Positions 20,107-31,692 of a DNA stretch of 64,000 nucleotides are shown piece by piece. The DNA is taken from assembly GCA_039090855.1 (NCBI GenBank), contig CM077034.1:230333005-230397004 (forward strand), given 5' to 3'. Source of the DNA: Macrothele yani (lineage: Eukaryota; Arthropoda; Arachnida; Araneae; Macrothelidae). Made by a program: the position numbers and the translations under genes. Within the stretch, counting starts at the first letter, position 1. The number at the start of each line of letters is the position of its first letter. The notes below the pieces were generated by a model, which had not been told where the DNA came from, searched no databases, and worked only from the letters and a program-made list of their open reading frames with translations.

Positions 20107-22639
20107 CTACCTAATAAGCTGTAGAACCCCTTTTAGACCGTAAAACAGAGGCCACTCGGCAAGACAACCTTTTGATGACACCTGGTAACGTAATATCAAC
20201 AGCAGGTCCTCCACTTCCCGTACATTTCGCGGTGGTGATGATTTAGAGCGAACCCGCTTTTCCAGGTCGAACCACGTTCGACTTGGGTTCATGTCAGGTG
20301 AATTCGGAATTAACAGAAAGTCACCAGCATGTTTCTCGAACAACTCCCTTACGATTCTGGTAGTGTGGCATGACACATTATCCTCTTAGTAATGACCATC
20401 ACCAGCAGGGAACACAGTTGCCATGAATGGGTCCGCAACGATATTCAGATACCTGACAGCTGTCAAGGATTGTGCTATTGGGATAATGGGCAATAAAGCG
20501 TCCCAAGAAAACATCGCACACACGCCCAACAGTACATCCAGGTCCAATAACCTCCGTTGGCCATCGGCGTATCCGCGATCGCCTGTCTACGTGATGCACC
20601 AGTAATCTTGATTCGTCAGCCAAGGCCACATTCTTCCAATCATTCACGGTCCAATTTCGATGACCTTGGGCTTGTTTCAGGCGTGCAGTGAGCGTGGGAG
20701 CCCGGCTGCGTCTTCGGCTACTCAGGCCCATGCGCAGAAGGTTGCGATGAGGTGCAGTGAGCATGGGTACCCGGCTGGGCCTTCGGCTACGCAGTTTCAT
20801 GCGCAGAAGGTTGCGATGACGTGCAGTGAGCATTGGAACCCGGTTGGGTCTTCGGCTACGCAGGCCCATGCGCAGAAGGTTGCGATGACGTGCAGTGAGC
20901 ATTGGAACCCGGTTGGGTCTTCGGCTACGCAGGCCCATGCGCAGAAGGTTGCGATGACGTGCAGTGAGCATTGGAACCCGGTTGGGTCTTCGGCTACGCA
21001 GGCCCATGCGCAGAAGGTTGCGAAGACGCGCAGTGAGCATGGGAATCCGGCTGGGTCTTCGGCTACGCAGGCCCATGCGCAGAAGGTTGCGATGAGGTGC
21101 AGTAAGCATGGAAACCCGGCTGCGTCTTCGGCTACGCAGTCACATGCGCAGAAGGTTGCGATGAGGTGCAGTGAGCATGAAAACCCAGCTGGATCTTCGG
21201 CTACGCAGTCCCATGCGCAGAAGGTTGCGATGAGGTGCAGTGAGCATGGAAACCCGGCTGGATCTTCGGCTACGCAGTCCCATGCGCAGAAGGTTGCGAT
21301 GAGGTGCAGTGAGCATGGAAACCCGGCTGGATCTTCGGCTACGCAGTCCCATGCGCAGAAGGTTGCGATGAGGTGCAGTAAGCATTGGAAACCCGGCTGG
21401 ATCTTCGGCTACGCAGTCCCATGCGCAGAAGGTTGCGATGAGGTGCAGTGAGCATGGAAACCCGGCTGCGTCTTCGGCTACGCAGTCACATGCGCAGAAG
21501 GTTGCGATGAGGTGCAGTGAGCATGAAAACCCAGCTGGATCTTCGGCTACGCAGTCCCATGCGCAGAAGGTTGCGATGAGGTGCAGTAAGCATTGGAACC
21601 CGGCTGGATCTTCGGCTACGCAGTCCCATGCGCAGAAGGTTGCGATGAGGTGCAGTGAGCATGGAAACCCGGCTGCGTCTTCGGCTACGCAGTCACATGC
21701 GCAGAAGGTTGCGATGAGGTGCAGTGAGCATGAAAACCCAGCTGGATCTTCGGCTACGCAGTCCCATGCGCAGAAGGTTGCGATGAGGTGCAGTAAGCAT
21801 TGGAACCCGGCTGGATCTTCGGCTACGCAGTCCCATGCGCAGAAGGTTGCGATGAGGTGCACTGAGCATGGGTACGCGGCGGGTCTTCGGCTACGCAGAC
21901 CCATGCGCAGAAGGTTGCGATGAGGTGCAATAAGCATGGGAACCCGGCTGGGTCTTCGGCTACGCAGGCCCATGCGCAGAAGGTTGCGATGACGTGCAGT
22001 GAGCATGCGAACCCGGATGGGTCTTCGGCTACGCAGTCTCATGCGCAGGAGGTTGCGATGACGTGCAGTGGGCATGGGAACCCGGCTGCGTCTTCGGCTA
22101 CGTAGGCCCATGCGCAGAAGGTTGCTATGATGTGCACTGAGCATGCGAACTCGGCTGGGTCTTCGGCTACGCAGGCCCATGCGCAGAAGGTTGCGATGAG
22201 GTGCAGTGAGCATGGGAACCCGGCCGCGTCTTCGGCTACGTAGGCCCATGCGCAGAAGGTTGCGATGACGTGCAGTGAGTATGGTGACTTGGATGGGCCT
22301 TCGGCTACGCAGGCCCATGCGAAGAAGGTTGCGATGAACTTCGTACTGTGACACATTGTCCTCATCACCGCTGCTCCAGTTACGGGTGATTTATCGCACT
22401 GTGGCCCTGCAGTCGATGTGAACAATTCGCGACTCTCTGACATCAATGAGCTGCGGAGGGCACACTGCTGGACGACGGTTCGCCGTTTGGCCATGTCCGC
22501 ACCACTTTTGATACGCAATCATCACAACGGCACGTGAACGACCTCCAAACCGCGCCGTTTCGGAGATCGTAGTTCCAAGGCGCCGCGGCATCATAATTTG
22601 TCCTTTATCAAACTACGATAAATCGGCAGCTTTTCCCAT
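20107..22639 (-). pseudogene. Tc1-like transposase with amplified linker
   Basis: The start at 22639 gives MGKAADLS and, after a stop, FDKGQIMMPRRLGTTISETARF, the first helix-turn-helix. Next to the array the second DNA-binding part is partly lost. The array repeats the linker NLLRMGLRSRRPSRVPMLTA. After it come HRNWTVNDWKNVALADESRLLVHHVD (first catalytic Asp), GPGCTVGR, then a changed region and EDNVSCHTTRIVRELFEKH (second Asp) and NSPDMNPSRTWFDLEKRVRS, where the usual IEHLWD is altered. It ends near 20107. It is clearly inactive. Confidence 0.88.
20688..22336 (-). repeat. 69-bp tandem array (about 24 units) derived from Tc1 linker
   Basis: Units begin GTGAGCATGG on the plus strand every 69 bp (23 x 69 = 1587 from 20688 to 22275). 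Each encodes 23 residues of the Tc1 linker on the minus strand. Single-base indels (for example +1 near 21385, -1 near 21875) shift the frame locally but cancel. A 207-bp three-unit pattern recurs at 21452 and 21659. Confidence 0.95.
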
Positions 22640-22838
22640 TCAGACTCCGAACACTTTACTAACCGAAACCGGTCTTTGGGTTGTATATATATATTGCCCC
22701 GTGAACGTCTGTAAGATGTATACATCTTACCGAAATGCTAAACCGTTAAACAACTGAGATAGCTTTACCAACAAAACATATGAGTAACAAATCCTTTTTC
22801 AATGTATATATAAATAACTAAACTTTGCACGTTATATT

Positions 22839-23971
22839 ACTTATGAAAATGCCTTTGATTCGGTGAAACCATCAGCAGTTGCAATGGCTCTGAAATCCTG
22901 CGGTATTGAAGATGCATACATTAATATTATTAATAACATCTATGAAAATGCAAGTGCAAAGATTCAGCTGTTTGAAAATACAACACACATAAAAATTGGA
23001 AAGGGAGTGAGACAAGGTGACACCATATCTCCGAAGCTCTTTAATGCCACATTGGAAAATGTCTTTCAATCACTGAACTGGGAAAACAAAGGGATAAAGA
23101 TTAATGGAGATTATCTAACCCACCTTCGTTTTGCTGATGACGTAGTCATTTTTGCAACTACCCCATCAGAGCTGCAGAGTATGATCCAGGAACTTGCTGA
23201 CAAGAGTAAAGAAGTGGGATTAAAAATGAACTTTCAGAAGACAAAAGTGATGTACAATGCTTTTACGAGAAATGAAGATTTATCGATTGATGGAGAAAAG
23301 CTGGAGATAACAGACATGTACGTTTATCTTGGACAGCAGATATCAAGTGAGGGTCACATTGATGAAGAAATTCATCGGCGTACAAAACTTGCCTGGAGAG
23401 CTTTTGGAAGAAACAGCGTAATTTTCAAGAGCAATATGCCATTATGTCTTAAAAGAAAAGTGTTTGATCAATGCATCCTTCCAGTGCTTACGTATGGTGC
23501 AGAGACGTGGACCTTAACTAAAAGAGACATACAAAGACTGCAGACAACTCAAAGCAGCACGGAGAGGTGCATGCTTGGTGTACCCAGGAGAGATAAGAAG
23601 AGGAACTCGTGGATCAGAAAGGTGTTTGATCAATGCATCCTTCCAGTGCTGACGTATGATGCAGAGACGTGGACCTTAACTAAAAGAGACATACAAAGGC
23701 TGCAGACAACTCAAAGCAGCATGGAGAGGTGCATGCTTGGTGTACCCAGGAGAGATAAGAAGAGGAACTCGTGGATCAGAAAGGTGTTTGATCAATGCAT
23801 CCTTCCAGTGCTGACGTATGATGCAGAGACGTGGACCTTAACTAAAAGAGACATACAAAGGCTGCAGACAACTCAAAGGAGCATGGAGAGGTGCATGCTT
23901 GGTGTAACCAGGAGAGATAAGAAGAGGAACTCGTGGATCCGAAAAATGACAAGACATCATGATCAGAGTTA
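22839..23971 (+). pseudogene. Reverse transcriptase fragment (RTE-like) with triplicated segment
   Basis: In-frame from TYENAFDSVKP (motif A region), through GVRQGDTISPKLF (motif B), LRFADDVVIF (motif C with the catalytic Asp pair), LKMNFQKTKVM and YVYLGQQIS, to the thumb and C-terminal region VFDQCILPVLTY...WTLTKRD. A 54-codon block is present three times (23460-23621, 23622-23783, 23784-23945). After the third copy the frame stops at 23969-23971; the family's C-terminal GGHTARRTDT and RWVDEIR residues continue in another frame to about 24200. Cytoplasmic/nuclear reverse transcription activity is not expected from this fragment. Confidence 0.9.
23460..23945 (+). repeat. Three tandem 162-bp units inside the RT coding frame
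   Basis: GTGTTTGATCAATGCATCC recurs at 23460, 23622 and 23784. Units differ at only a few sites (for example TATGGTGCAG against TATGATGCAG). The 162-bp length keeps the frame. Confidence 0.97.
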
Positions 23972-24222
23972 AATCCCTGAAATGGCAATGGGGTGGACAT
24001 ACTGCCAGAAGGACAGACACAGCCGAAATTTTAGATTGGATTCCAAGGGACAGGAAAAGACCCAGAAGAAGACCACATGGGAGATGGGTGGATGAAATTC
24101 GAAAGTATGCGGGAGTGACATAGAGGAGACTGGCACAAGACAGACCGTTGTGGAGGAGACTTGGAGAGACCTTCGTCCAGCAGTGGATTGATATTGGTTG
24201 ACAATGATGATGATGATGTGGC

Positions 24223-24636
24223 AACATCAAGAGTACGACGATCTTATAACGTCAAGATAAAAATAGTTCACGGAAAACAACAGGGGAAATTGATACATGG
24301 TTCACAGTCAGTGTATACGAAGAATGTTGTGTACCAGGATGCTTTGACGAAATAGGGACTTAAGGTTTTATACAAAATACATAACAAAGAGACAGCCCGT
24401 CGTATCAAAATCCGTAATCGACTGCTCGGGAAATTTTCAGAAAACTGTGAGCCAACGGCGCCATCTATTGACGGGTAACTCAAAAACACAATAAATAAAT
24501 GTCAATAATTTCTGTATCATAAATTTTATTTTCCCCCGTCTATATTAACGGGCTTTCACCTAGTACTAAAATAAATGCTTACAGTTATTTCCATTACAAT
24601 AAGATTTATTTCGATGAAATTAGTAAAAAAATTCTG
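24223..24636. other. Unassigned spacer
   Basis: AT-rich. GGCGCCATCTATTGACGGGT near 24460 resembles the GATGGCGC motif of the dispersed repeat at 5030. No gene recognised. Confidence 0.4.
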
Positions 24637-25940
24637 TATAGTGCGTCCAAGAATTTTTAAGACTGGAGTCGGTAAAATGAAATAGAAACAAGAAATTATA
24701 ATTTGTTTTGGTTTGTTATTCAAAATAAGTCCCTCCGGCTTCAATACACTTGTTACAGCGATTTAATAATGATTCGAATGCCTGTTCCAGTTCACTTTGC
24801 GGAATCGCCTCAAAAGCACGCGTCGAAGCTGTTTCTATGGTCGAAATATCATCAAAATAACACCCATTTAACGTCATTTTAAAGTTTCGGGAACAAAGAA
24901 AAGTCGCAGGTTGCTAAATCAGGTGAATACGGTGGATGATTCAACACGCAGACGTTGTTTTTCGCCAAAAATCTACGAACAATTGAAGTGAGGTGTGACT
25001 GGGTGCATTATCGTGCAACAGACACCAGCTGTTTTCATCCCGATATTCTGGACGAATGCGACGAATTCTGCCCATCAAACGCCTCAAAATATTTAAATAA
25101 AACTCACCAGTAATTATTTGTTCAGTTGGATTAAATTCTTTGTGGATATTACCCTTACTCTCGAATAAGGTAATGAGCATTGTTTAGATTTTCGATGGAG
25201 CTTTTCTTGTTTTTTTTGGCTTGTGGCGAGTTTTTTGACTTCCATTCCGCACTTTGTCGCTTTGTTTTAAGGATCATATTGAAAGCACCATGTTTCATCA
25301 CCTGTAACAATCGATTTTAAGAAGTTTGGATCATTTTCAGCGGCTGAAATGATGTCTCTGCAATGTGCACTTCTCCTTGATTTTTGTTCATTGGTTAACG
25401 TGTGTGGAACAAATTTAGCACAGACTTTTGTTTTGCCCAAATCTTCATGCAGGATGGTTCGAATCGTTTCTTTGTTGATGTTTAAAGACTCTTCCATAAT
25501 TCTTAGTGACACACATCGATTGTTTGCCACGAAATCACGCACTTTTTCAATAATCTAAAGTGTCCTAGATGAACTTGGTCTTCCGGTATGCTTATCATCT
25601 TCTAGCGTCCAAAAAACGTTTGTGCCACAGGAAAACATTTGATCTACTTTAAACAAAACTCACCGTAAACTTGTGTCATCATTTGGTACGTTTTCGAGGC
25701 ACTTTTACCAAGTCTTGCGTTGAATTTAATAACAGCCCTTTGTTCCATCTTAATAATTGAACATGAAAAAAATTTGACTTCTCTAATGAACGGCCGTTTC
25801 GTTTGAGTTACTTTAACAACTGCGCAGTGCTTTTGGCGGAAAGCAAGCAGATGGTCACGGTTTATAACGCATTCGCGATTACACTGGCCTCCGTAGGCTG
25901 AAATCTTGCGCCAGTCTTAAAAATTCTTTGACGCACTGTG
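24637..25940 (-). mobile_element. mariner element, copy 2
   Basis: Same family as 1720-3019. The right end is CCAGTCTTAAAAATTCTTTG..CACTGTG followed by TA at 25941-25942; the left tip has decayed (TATAGTGCGTCCAAG). The body is very similar by eye, with scattered substitutions and small indels. Confidence 0.93.
24716..25748 (-). pseudogene. mariner transposase copy 2, broken
   Basis: The start is at 25748 and the GGTYFE-like end at 24716. VRDFVANNRCVSLRIMEESLNI and VTGDETWCFQYDP are intact, but a stop replaces the residue before the first block near 25556, and breaks occur at 25265 and 25180 and after LLHDNAPSHTS near 24980. Unlike copy 1 it keeps FNPTEQ in place of the usual PPGQ-like motif. 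Confidence 0.9.
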
Positions 25941-25970
25941 TATTATCGTGAACTACTTTCTTTCGCATTG

Positions 25971-26052
25971 GGTGTAATCAGATTTCATGTAAACAAAGCG
26001 GAACGATACACGGGAAATTTCGAAGTACTTGAAAACATTCTGATTCGGTAAT
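25971..26052 (-). repeat. Short dispersed repeat, partner of 15748-15829
   Basis: Inverse-orientation copy, directly to the right of mariner copy 2. Further right (26246-26258) is CAGTGACGTCACA, another CRE-like palindrome, as also found near the partner copy. Confidence 0.8.
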
Positions 26053-27372
26053 GCACCCAAATTTCTTTATGAGGAATTGGAAAAGTATCTCGACAACATT
26101 CCCCAATTTTTTTTTTAAATTAAAAATTGAAAGCATTATGCATTAAATGATCTGGTAGAATTTATGAAGATTATTCCAGCTGGTTTACGAATAATAATTC
26201 CGACAAGCCGCCATGATGCAGATACAAAAGAAACGATGGCGATTTGCACAGTGACGTCACAAAGCAATCACCGGAAGTGCAGTATGAGCATAACCTTGTC
26301 ATCTACGAACTTTGATCATCTTATTCGTCCCATAGGAGGGTATGACACTGCATAGGACACAAAAAGTTAATTCTGTGGAAACAAAAAAAAAAAAAAAAAA
26401 AAAAATACAAGTGAGTGTTCTACTTCCTGAATCCTATCACACGTACGTTAGTTTAGAATTCCTCACCGGGTTCCTCCATTTTTGTAGGACGTATGATCAA
26501 GTGTTCAGTGCACAAATACGTTACTTTGGATAACCCATCCCACCGACATTCCATGTTTCGCATTTTCTATTGCAAAAGTACCTTGCACTTTTAATGACAA
26601 ACGTACTCGAACAGGCATTATATTTCCTGGGAAGACATTTTAGAATACCTTCTAGAACAAGCATCTCTTTGGTTTATTTGGATCTTTGAAACATCTTTTC
26701 CATACTCAAAAATATTCATGAAAGTGAATAGATATATTTTTGCACTATTTCCTTTCATATGTTAAAAATGTTTTACAAGCGAAAACGTTTAGAATATTTA
26801 GATCCTTGTGTCATTTAGTGAATATATCTTGATAACTCCAGAAGACTTTCAAACAATGTGACTTAGAAATAATGGCCAATCAATTAGTATTGTAATTGAA
26901 TGAGTGTTACGGTTCATCTTCTACCCTATATCTGCAATAAGTTCTTTTGTACACATTTTCTCTAAGACTATTATTTTGTAGTGCTTGAAATTTTGAGCAT
27001 AAATAAAAACCACCCATAGCTAACATATTCCATAGTTATTACTCCTAAAAACTTGTTAGAATTTTGTTTTTAAATTCAATTTATCTGATTCGAAAGCATT
27101 CCAATTTCGCGCTTGATGGCGCGATTACTTGACGTTGTTTCTGCCTGAAAGCAACGAGAGATCTCTTATTTCTGCCTGATTTTTCTAGTTGTCTGAGCCA
27201 AGTAGAAATGTAAGATTGAAGTCTTGTCTCCTATAGATCAACTTAAATCCCAAAGTGCGTTCATCTTTTGAAGAGAAAATGTGTGCATTAGCAGAGAACC
27301 CCTGAATTTAAGCTATAGAAACTCCGCCTACTTACTGAGCTCCACCCCCAAATAACGTCATTCGTTAAAAAC
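26053..27372. other. AT-rich intergenic DNA
   Basis: Holds an A-run at about 26382-26405 and a partial copy of the dispersed repeat (TGAATGAGTGTTACGGTTCA near 26897). No gene recognised. Confidence 0.5.
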
Positions 27373-27572
27373 GTAACAGCGCGTATTTTATCTTTTTATT
27401 GTGGAGCCAAAGAGAGACCGCTTCCATTCTGAATATGATGCGGTCTACATTGATTCGCTGACGCCAACTTCTGGGACAGCCACCCAAGTCGTAAAAGCCA
27501 CGCCCTAGGAGTGATTTTTTGCGCCATCTATCGCAGAAGATGAACTCTAACACTCATTCAAAGACAGCCTTT
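27373..27572 (-). repeat. Dispersed repeat, copy 2 (partner of 5030-5228)
   Basis: Reverse-complement match to 5030-5228 with few indels, including GGCTGTCTTTGAATGAGTG read on the minus strand. The two copies are 22 kb apart. Confidence 0.85.
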
Positions 27573-28436
27573 GACATTTCGCTTTGCTTCTTGGTCTGAT
27601 CACATGAAACTGTAGCCATCAAATTATTTATTTAAAAGTAGGGTGGGGGACAACGTCTTAAATCCGTCTCTGGGAACAAAGTATATTAATTATAATTTAT
27701 TTTCAATAAGAGTTGCTAAGAAGAACGTAACGAATATTTTCAGAGTGAATGTTTAACTCAGCAATCACTTTTAAAACTACAAACTTTTCCAACAAATTCC
27801 ACTACGTTATAACGCATATAAATATTAGAATTAGAAATAAATATAAACGATATGTATATTCCTTAGGAGCGAGTGGTCTTGTTAGTTAAAACGAAATAGG
27901 TCATTCATATAAGCTCTACCATAGTGACATAGATATTATTCAAATTTGTACACACCGATTAATATCTATGGAATAAAATAGATCCTACGATTCAGCATAT
28001 TTTAACTGTACATAGAAATTTCGTTAAATAGCGAAAGCACGAAGACAAACAAAACACGTTTAATTATATTTCTTATTCTTGTACTGCTTAGTACATCGAC
28101 CGGAACACAGAGCTATTTAAATTTTATTAGATTTAGCAGTATAAAATTAATTTCATTATGAACATGCTATCACTTTATACGCATCCAATGACTCCGAGAT
28201 GGTGTTATTTTTTCAAATCGCTTCAGAGAAGAGCTTCTTAGGTCAAAGGTATTTAAATGCTGACTAGTATTTTATATATATTTTGTATTGAAGTATTAAT
28301 ATTACTAATTTTGCTATTTGTAGTCATCACATATTTAAAATACCATCATACCAGAAGTATTTTGAAATATTAGTTTCGCTAAATTTCACTCCCTATGCTT
28401 CACTGATACGTGATACGTACAAATGCAATTCAGATA
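27573..28436. other. AT-rich intergenic DNA
   Basis: No gene, RNA or repeat recognised. Confidence 0.5.
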
Positions 28437-30225
28437 CACTGGCGGAAAGTTAAAAAAGAACACCAAGAAGGAGACGTCTGATACCAAAGAAATTTATACA
28501 TAACGGAATACAGAGGATAACGTGATCAAAACATTATGGCAAAATACAGCTGTATTTGCTGGTAAACTGAAAAATAACATTTCCATGTAACATGGTTAGT
28601 ACGAGGTTGAACCGCCATGAACTGCGTCACACTGTGCAATTCTGGCATGGAGTCTGTCGTACAGATGTTGGATGTAAGTTTGGGGTATTGAGTTCCAAAC
28701 ATCCTCAACCTGGACGCCTAAATCGGGGATGGTCGTGGCTAGAAAGTGAAAAAAGAACACCAAGAAGGAGACGTCTGATACCAACGAAATTTATACATAA
28801 CGGAATACAGAGGATAACGTGATCAAAACATTATGGCAAAATACAGCTGTATTTGCTGGTAAACTGAAAAATAACATTTCCATGTAACATGGTTAGTACG
28901 AGGTTGAACCGCCATGAACTGCGTCACACTGTGCAATTCTGGCATGGAGTCTGTCGTACAGATGTTGGATGTAAGTTTGGGGTATTGAGTTCCAAGCATC
29001 CTCAACCTGGACGCCTAAATCGGGGATGGTCGTGGCTAGAAAGTGAAAAAAGAACACCAAGAAGGAGACGTCTGATACCAACGAAATTTATACATAACGG
29101 AATACAGAGGATAACGTGATCAAAACATTATGGCAAAATACAGCTGTATTTGCTGGTAAACTGAAAAATAACATTTCCATGTAACATGGTTAGTACGAGG
29201 TTGAACCGCCATGAACTGCGTCACACTGTGCAATTCTGGCATGGAGTCTGTCGTACAGATGTTGGATGTAAGTTTGGGGTATTGAGTTCCAAGCATCCTC
29301 AACCTGGACGCCTCAATCGGGGATGGTCGTGGCTAGAAAGTGAAAAACGAACACCAAGAAGGAGACGTCTGATACCAACGAAATTTATACATAACGGAAT
29401 ACAGAGGATAACGTGATCAAAACATTATGGCAAAATACAGCTGTATTTGCTGGTAAACTGAAAAATAACATTTCCATGTAACATGGTTAGTACGAGGTTG
29501 AACCGCCATGAACTGCGTCACACTGTGCAATTCTGGCATGGAGTCTGTCGTACAGATGTTGGATGTAAGTTTGGGGTATTGAGTTCCAAGCATCCTCAAC
29601 CTGGACGCCTCAATCGGGGATGGTCGTGGCTAGAAAGTGAAAAACGAACACCAAGAAGGAGACGTCTGATACCAACGAAATTTATACATAACGGAATACA
29701 GAGGATAACGTGATCAAAACATTATGGCAAAATACAGCTGTATTTGCTGGTAAACTGAAAAATAACATTTCCATGTAACATGGTTAGTACGAGGTTGAAC
29801 CGCCATGAACTGCGTCACACTGTGCAATTCTGGCATGGAGTCTGTCGTACAGATGTTGGATGTAAGTTTGGGGTATTGAGTTCCAAGCATCCTCAACCTG
29901 GACGCCTCAATCGGGGATGGTCGTGGCTAGAAAGTGAAAAAAGAACACCAAGAAGGAGACGTCTGATACCAACGAAATTTATACATAACGGAATACAGAG
30001 GATAACGTGATCAAAACATTATGGCAAAATACAGCTGTATTTGCTGGTAAACTGAAAAATAACATTTCCATGTAACATGGTTAGTACGAGGTTGAACCGC
30101 CATGAACTGCGTCACACTGTGCAATTCTGGCATGGAGTCTGTCGTACAGATGTTGGATGTAAGTTTGGGGTATTGAGTTCCAAGCATCCTCAACCTGGAC
30201 GCCTCAATCGGGGATGGTCGTGGCT
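28437..30225 (-). repeat. Six tandem copies of a 297-bp Tc1 end
   Basis: Junctions GTCGTGGCTAGAAAGTGAAA occur at 28740/28741, 29037/29038, 29334/29335, 29631/29632 and 29928/29929. Each unit holds the inner terminal repeat, the 3' flank and the last 70 or so codons of the transposase (...VHGGSTSY). Units are nearly identical. Confidence 0.97.
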
Positions 30226-31081
30226 GGCCGTGGAGACCGGATAAGTCGTTGTCCCATAAAATCCCACACGTGCTCAATGGGGGACAAATCCGGTGAACCA
30301 TGGAAGTTTCTCACACCGTGAAGTGTATGTTGCGTTGCACGTGCCGTGTGTGGGCGTGCGTTATCTTGCTGGAAAACACCACGATGGACCGACCTTACAA
30401 ATGGCACAACAACGGGCTGAATGATGTTGTTGATGTAGGAGGTGCTGTTTTACGTACCCAGTACAAACACTAGTTGTGTACGGGAGTGATAGCTGATCGC
30501 TCCCTACACCAGGAGACCAGGTGTTGGCCCTGTGTGTCGCTGGCGGATGCAAGAAGGGTGGAGACGCTCCCCTGTGCGTCTGCGAACACGCATACGACCA
30601 TCGGAGGCTGCCAAGCTGAAACTGCTTTCATCGCTGAACACGACAGATCGCCATTGCGTTCTCCACTGCAGACGTTGGCGACACCACTACAGCCGTTCCT
30701 GACGGTGGGCTGGAGTCAGAGGTACACATGCCAGAGGCACACGTGCACGTAGTCCTGCATTCGTAGACGGTTGCGGATTGTTCGCACAGTCACCTCAGGT
30801 GCAACGGCAGCTCGGATTTGCGTCGCAGTGGATGTTCTGCTTGACAACGCCGCTCTTCTTATGCGTCGATCGGTCCGCTCATCAGTCCGTCTGTGACTCC
30901 CGGTTCCACGTCTTCTCGTGTGGGAATGTTCCTCGGACCATCTACGCCACCATCGTACCACCACCGATACTTCCCGTCCAATACGACGATACGACCACCC
31001 GGCCTCGCGGAGTCCGACCAGAAGACCTCGCTCAAAGTCCGATAACTGCTGAAATCGTAAACGTCTTCCATGTCCAGGCAT
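30081..31081 (-). pseudogene. Tc1-like transposase, copy 2, frameshifted
   Basis: The start at 31081 gives MPGHGRRLRFQQLSDFERGLLVGLREAGWSYRRIG, then VVVRWWRRW (helix-turn-helix), TSTATQIRAAVAPEVTVRTIRNRL, and after a shift the SDESRF-type catalytic block (near 30635), QQDNARPHTARATQH (second Asp, near 30340), DLSPIEHVWDFMGQRL (third acidic residue) and the end at 30081. It retains the stretch deleted in copy 1 near 3712. Breaks near 30745, 30660 and 30455 remain. Confidence 0.9.
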
Positions 31082-31328
31082 TGCAGCTTCTTCAGAGTCT
31101 TCGCACGTGTCCGTACGCCGACGACTGATTACATTCACTTTGCCGCACTCCTTAAATACCACCGACGATAATTTGCATATTATGCCGTGCTGTGGTGTAA
31201 GCGTTCACCGGTTGGTCCCGAAATTAACATCACACGGACGTAATCTCGACCTCATTAACATATATGTAAATCTCATGATCGTCCGCCAATTCCTTCTTGG
31301 TGTTCTTTTTTCACTTTCCGCCAGTGTA

Positions 31329-31690
31329 TATATCAATTTGATGACTTAAAAAAGAAACCTTTTGATTCTTTTTATCAACTTTTTTGAAGAAGTTTGGAGG
31401 CCCCCCTCCCAAATTCTGAGGTACTGTGCAAGTGCAGAAATCAGCCCCTGGTAATACGGAACACCTAGCTCCATATTACCACCCATCGCCATTTTCCAAA
31501 CGACGCAACGAACCTCAGCGTAGAAAACATATTTTCAAATAACAAACCCTGCTGTTTTAAAGTTTCATTTTCTGACTAGTCGAAATTCTATAGCTAATAT
31601 GCTAGATTTATCAATAAAGACAGAAAAAATATTCTGGAATCTTACCTGACGAAAATTGTTGACGCAAAAGAAAACAACACACCTTCCATG
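31329..31690. other. Unassigned spacer
   Basis: AT-rich, with a CCCCCCTCCC run near 31402. Nothing recognised. Confidence 0.45.
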
Positions 31691-31692
31691 TA

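Larger units (their letters stand above)
20084..22680 (-). mobile_element. Tc1-like element with internal 69-bp array
   Basis: A terminal-like sequence TACATTATGACCACCTACCT starts near 20092; the matching right end was not found, so the right boundary is approximate. Transposase blocks on the minus strand flank a tandem array at 20688-22336. Confidence 0.75.
22832..24222 (+). mobile_element. RTE-like non-LTR retrotransposon, 5'-truncated
   Basis: Begins within the reverse transcriptase domain and ends in a GATGATGATGATG tail near 24207-24220, a usual 3' end for RTE-like elements. Most of the endonuclease and N-terminal part is absent. Confidence 0.88.
28437..31326 (-). mobile_element. Tc1-like element, family 1, copy 2, enlarged by tandem ends
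   Basis: Outer inverted ends CACTGGCGGAAAGT.. and its match at the right, with TA at 28435-28436 and 31327-31328. The 2890-bp size against 1397 bp for copy 1 is explained by five extra tandem copies of the left 297 bp. Confidence 0.95.

Noticed and set aside
20660..21923. Plus-strand frames of 161-263 codons (HAQKVAMRCSEHGNPA repeats)
   Set aside because: Antisense shadow of the 69-bp array; the transposase linker on the minus strand explains it.
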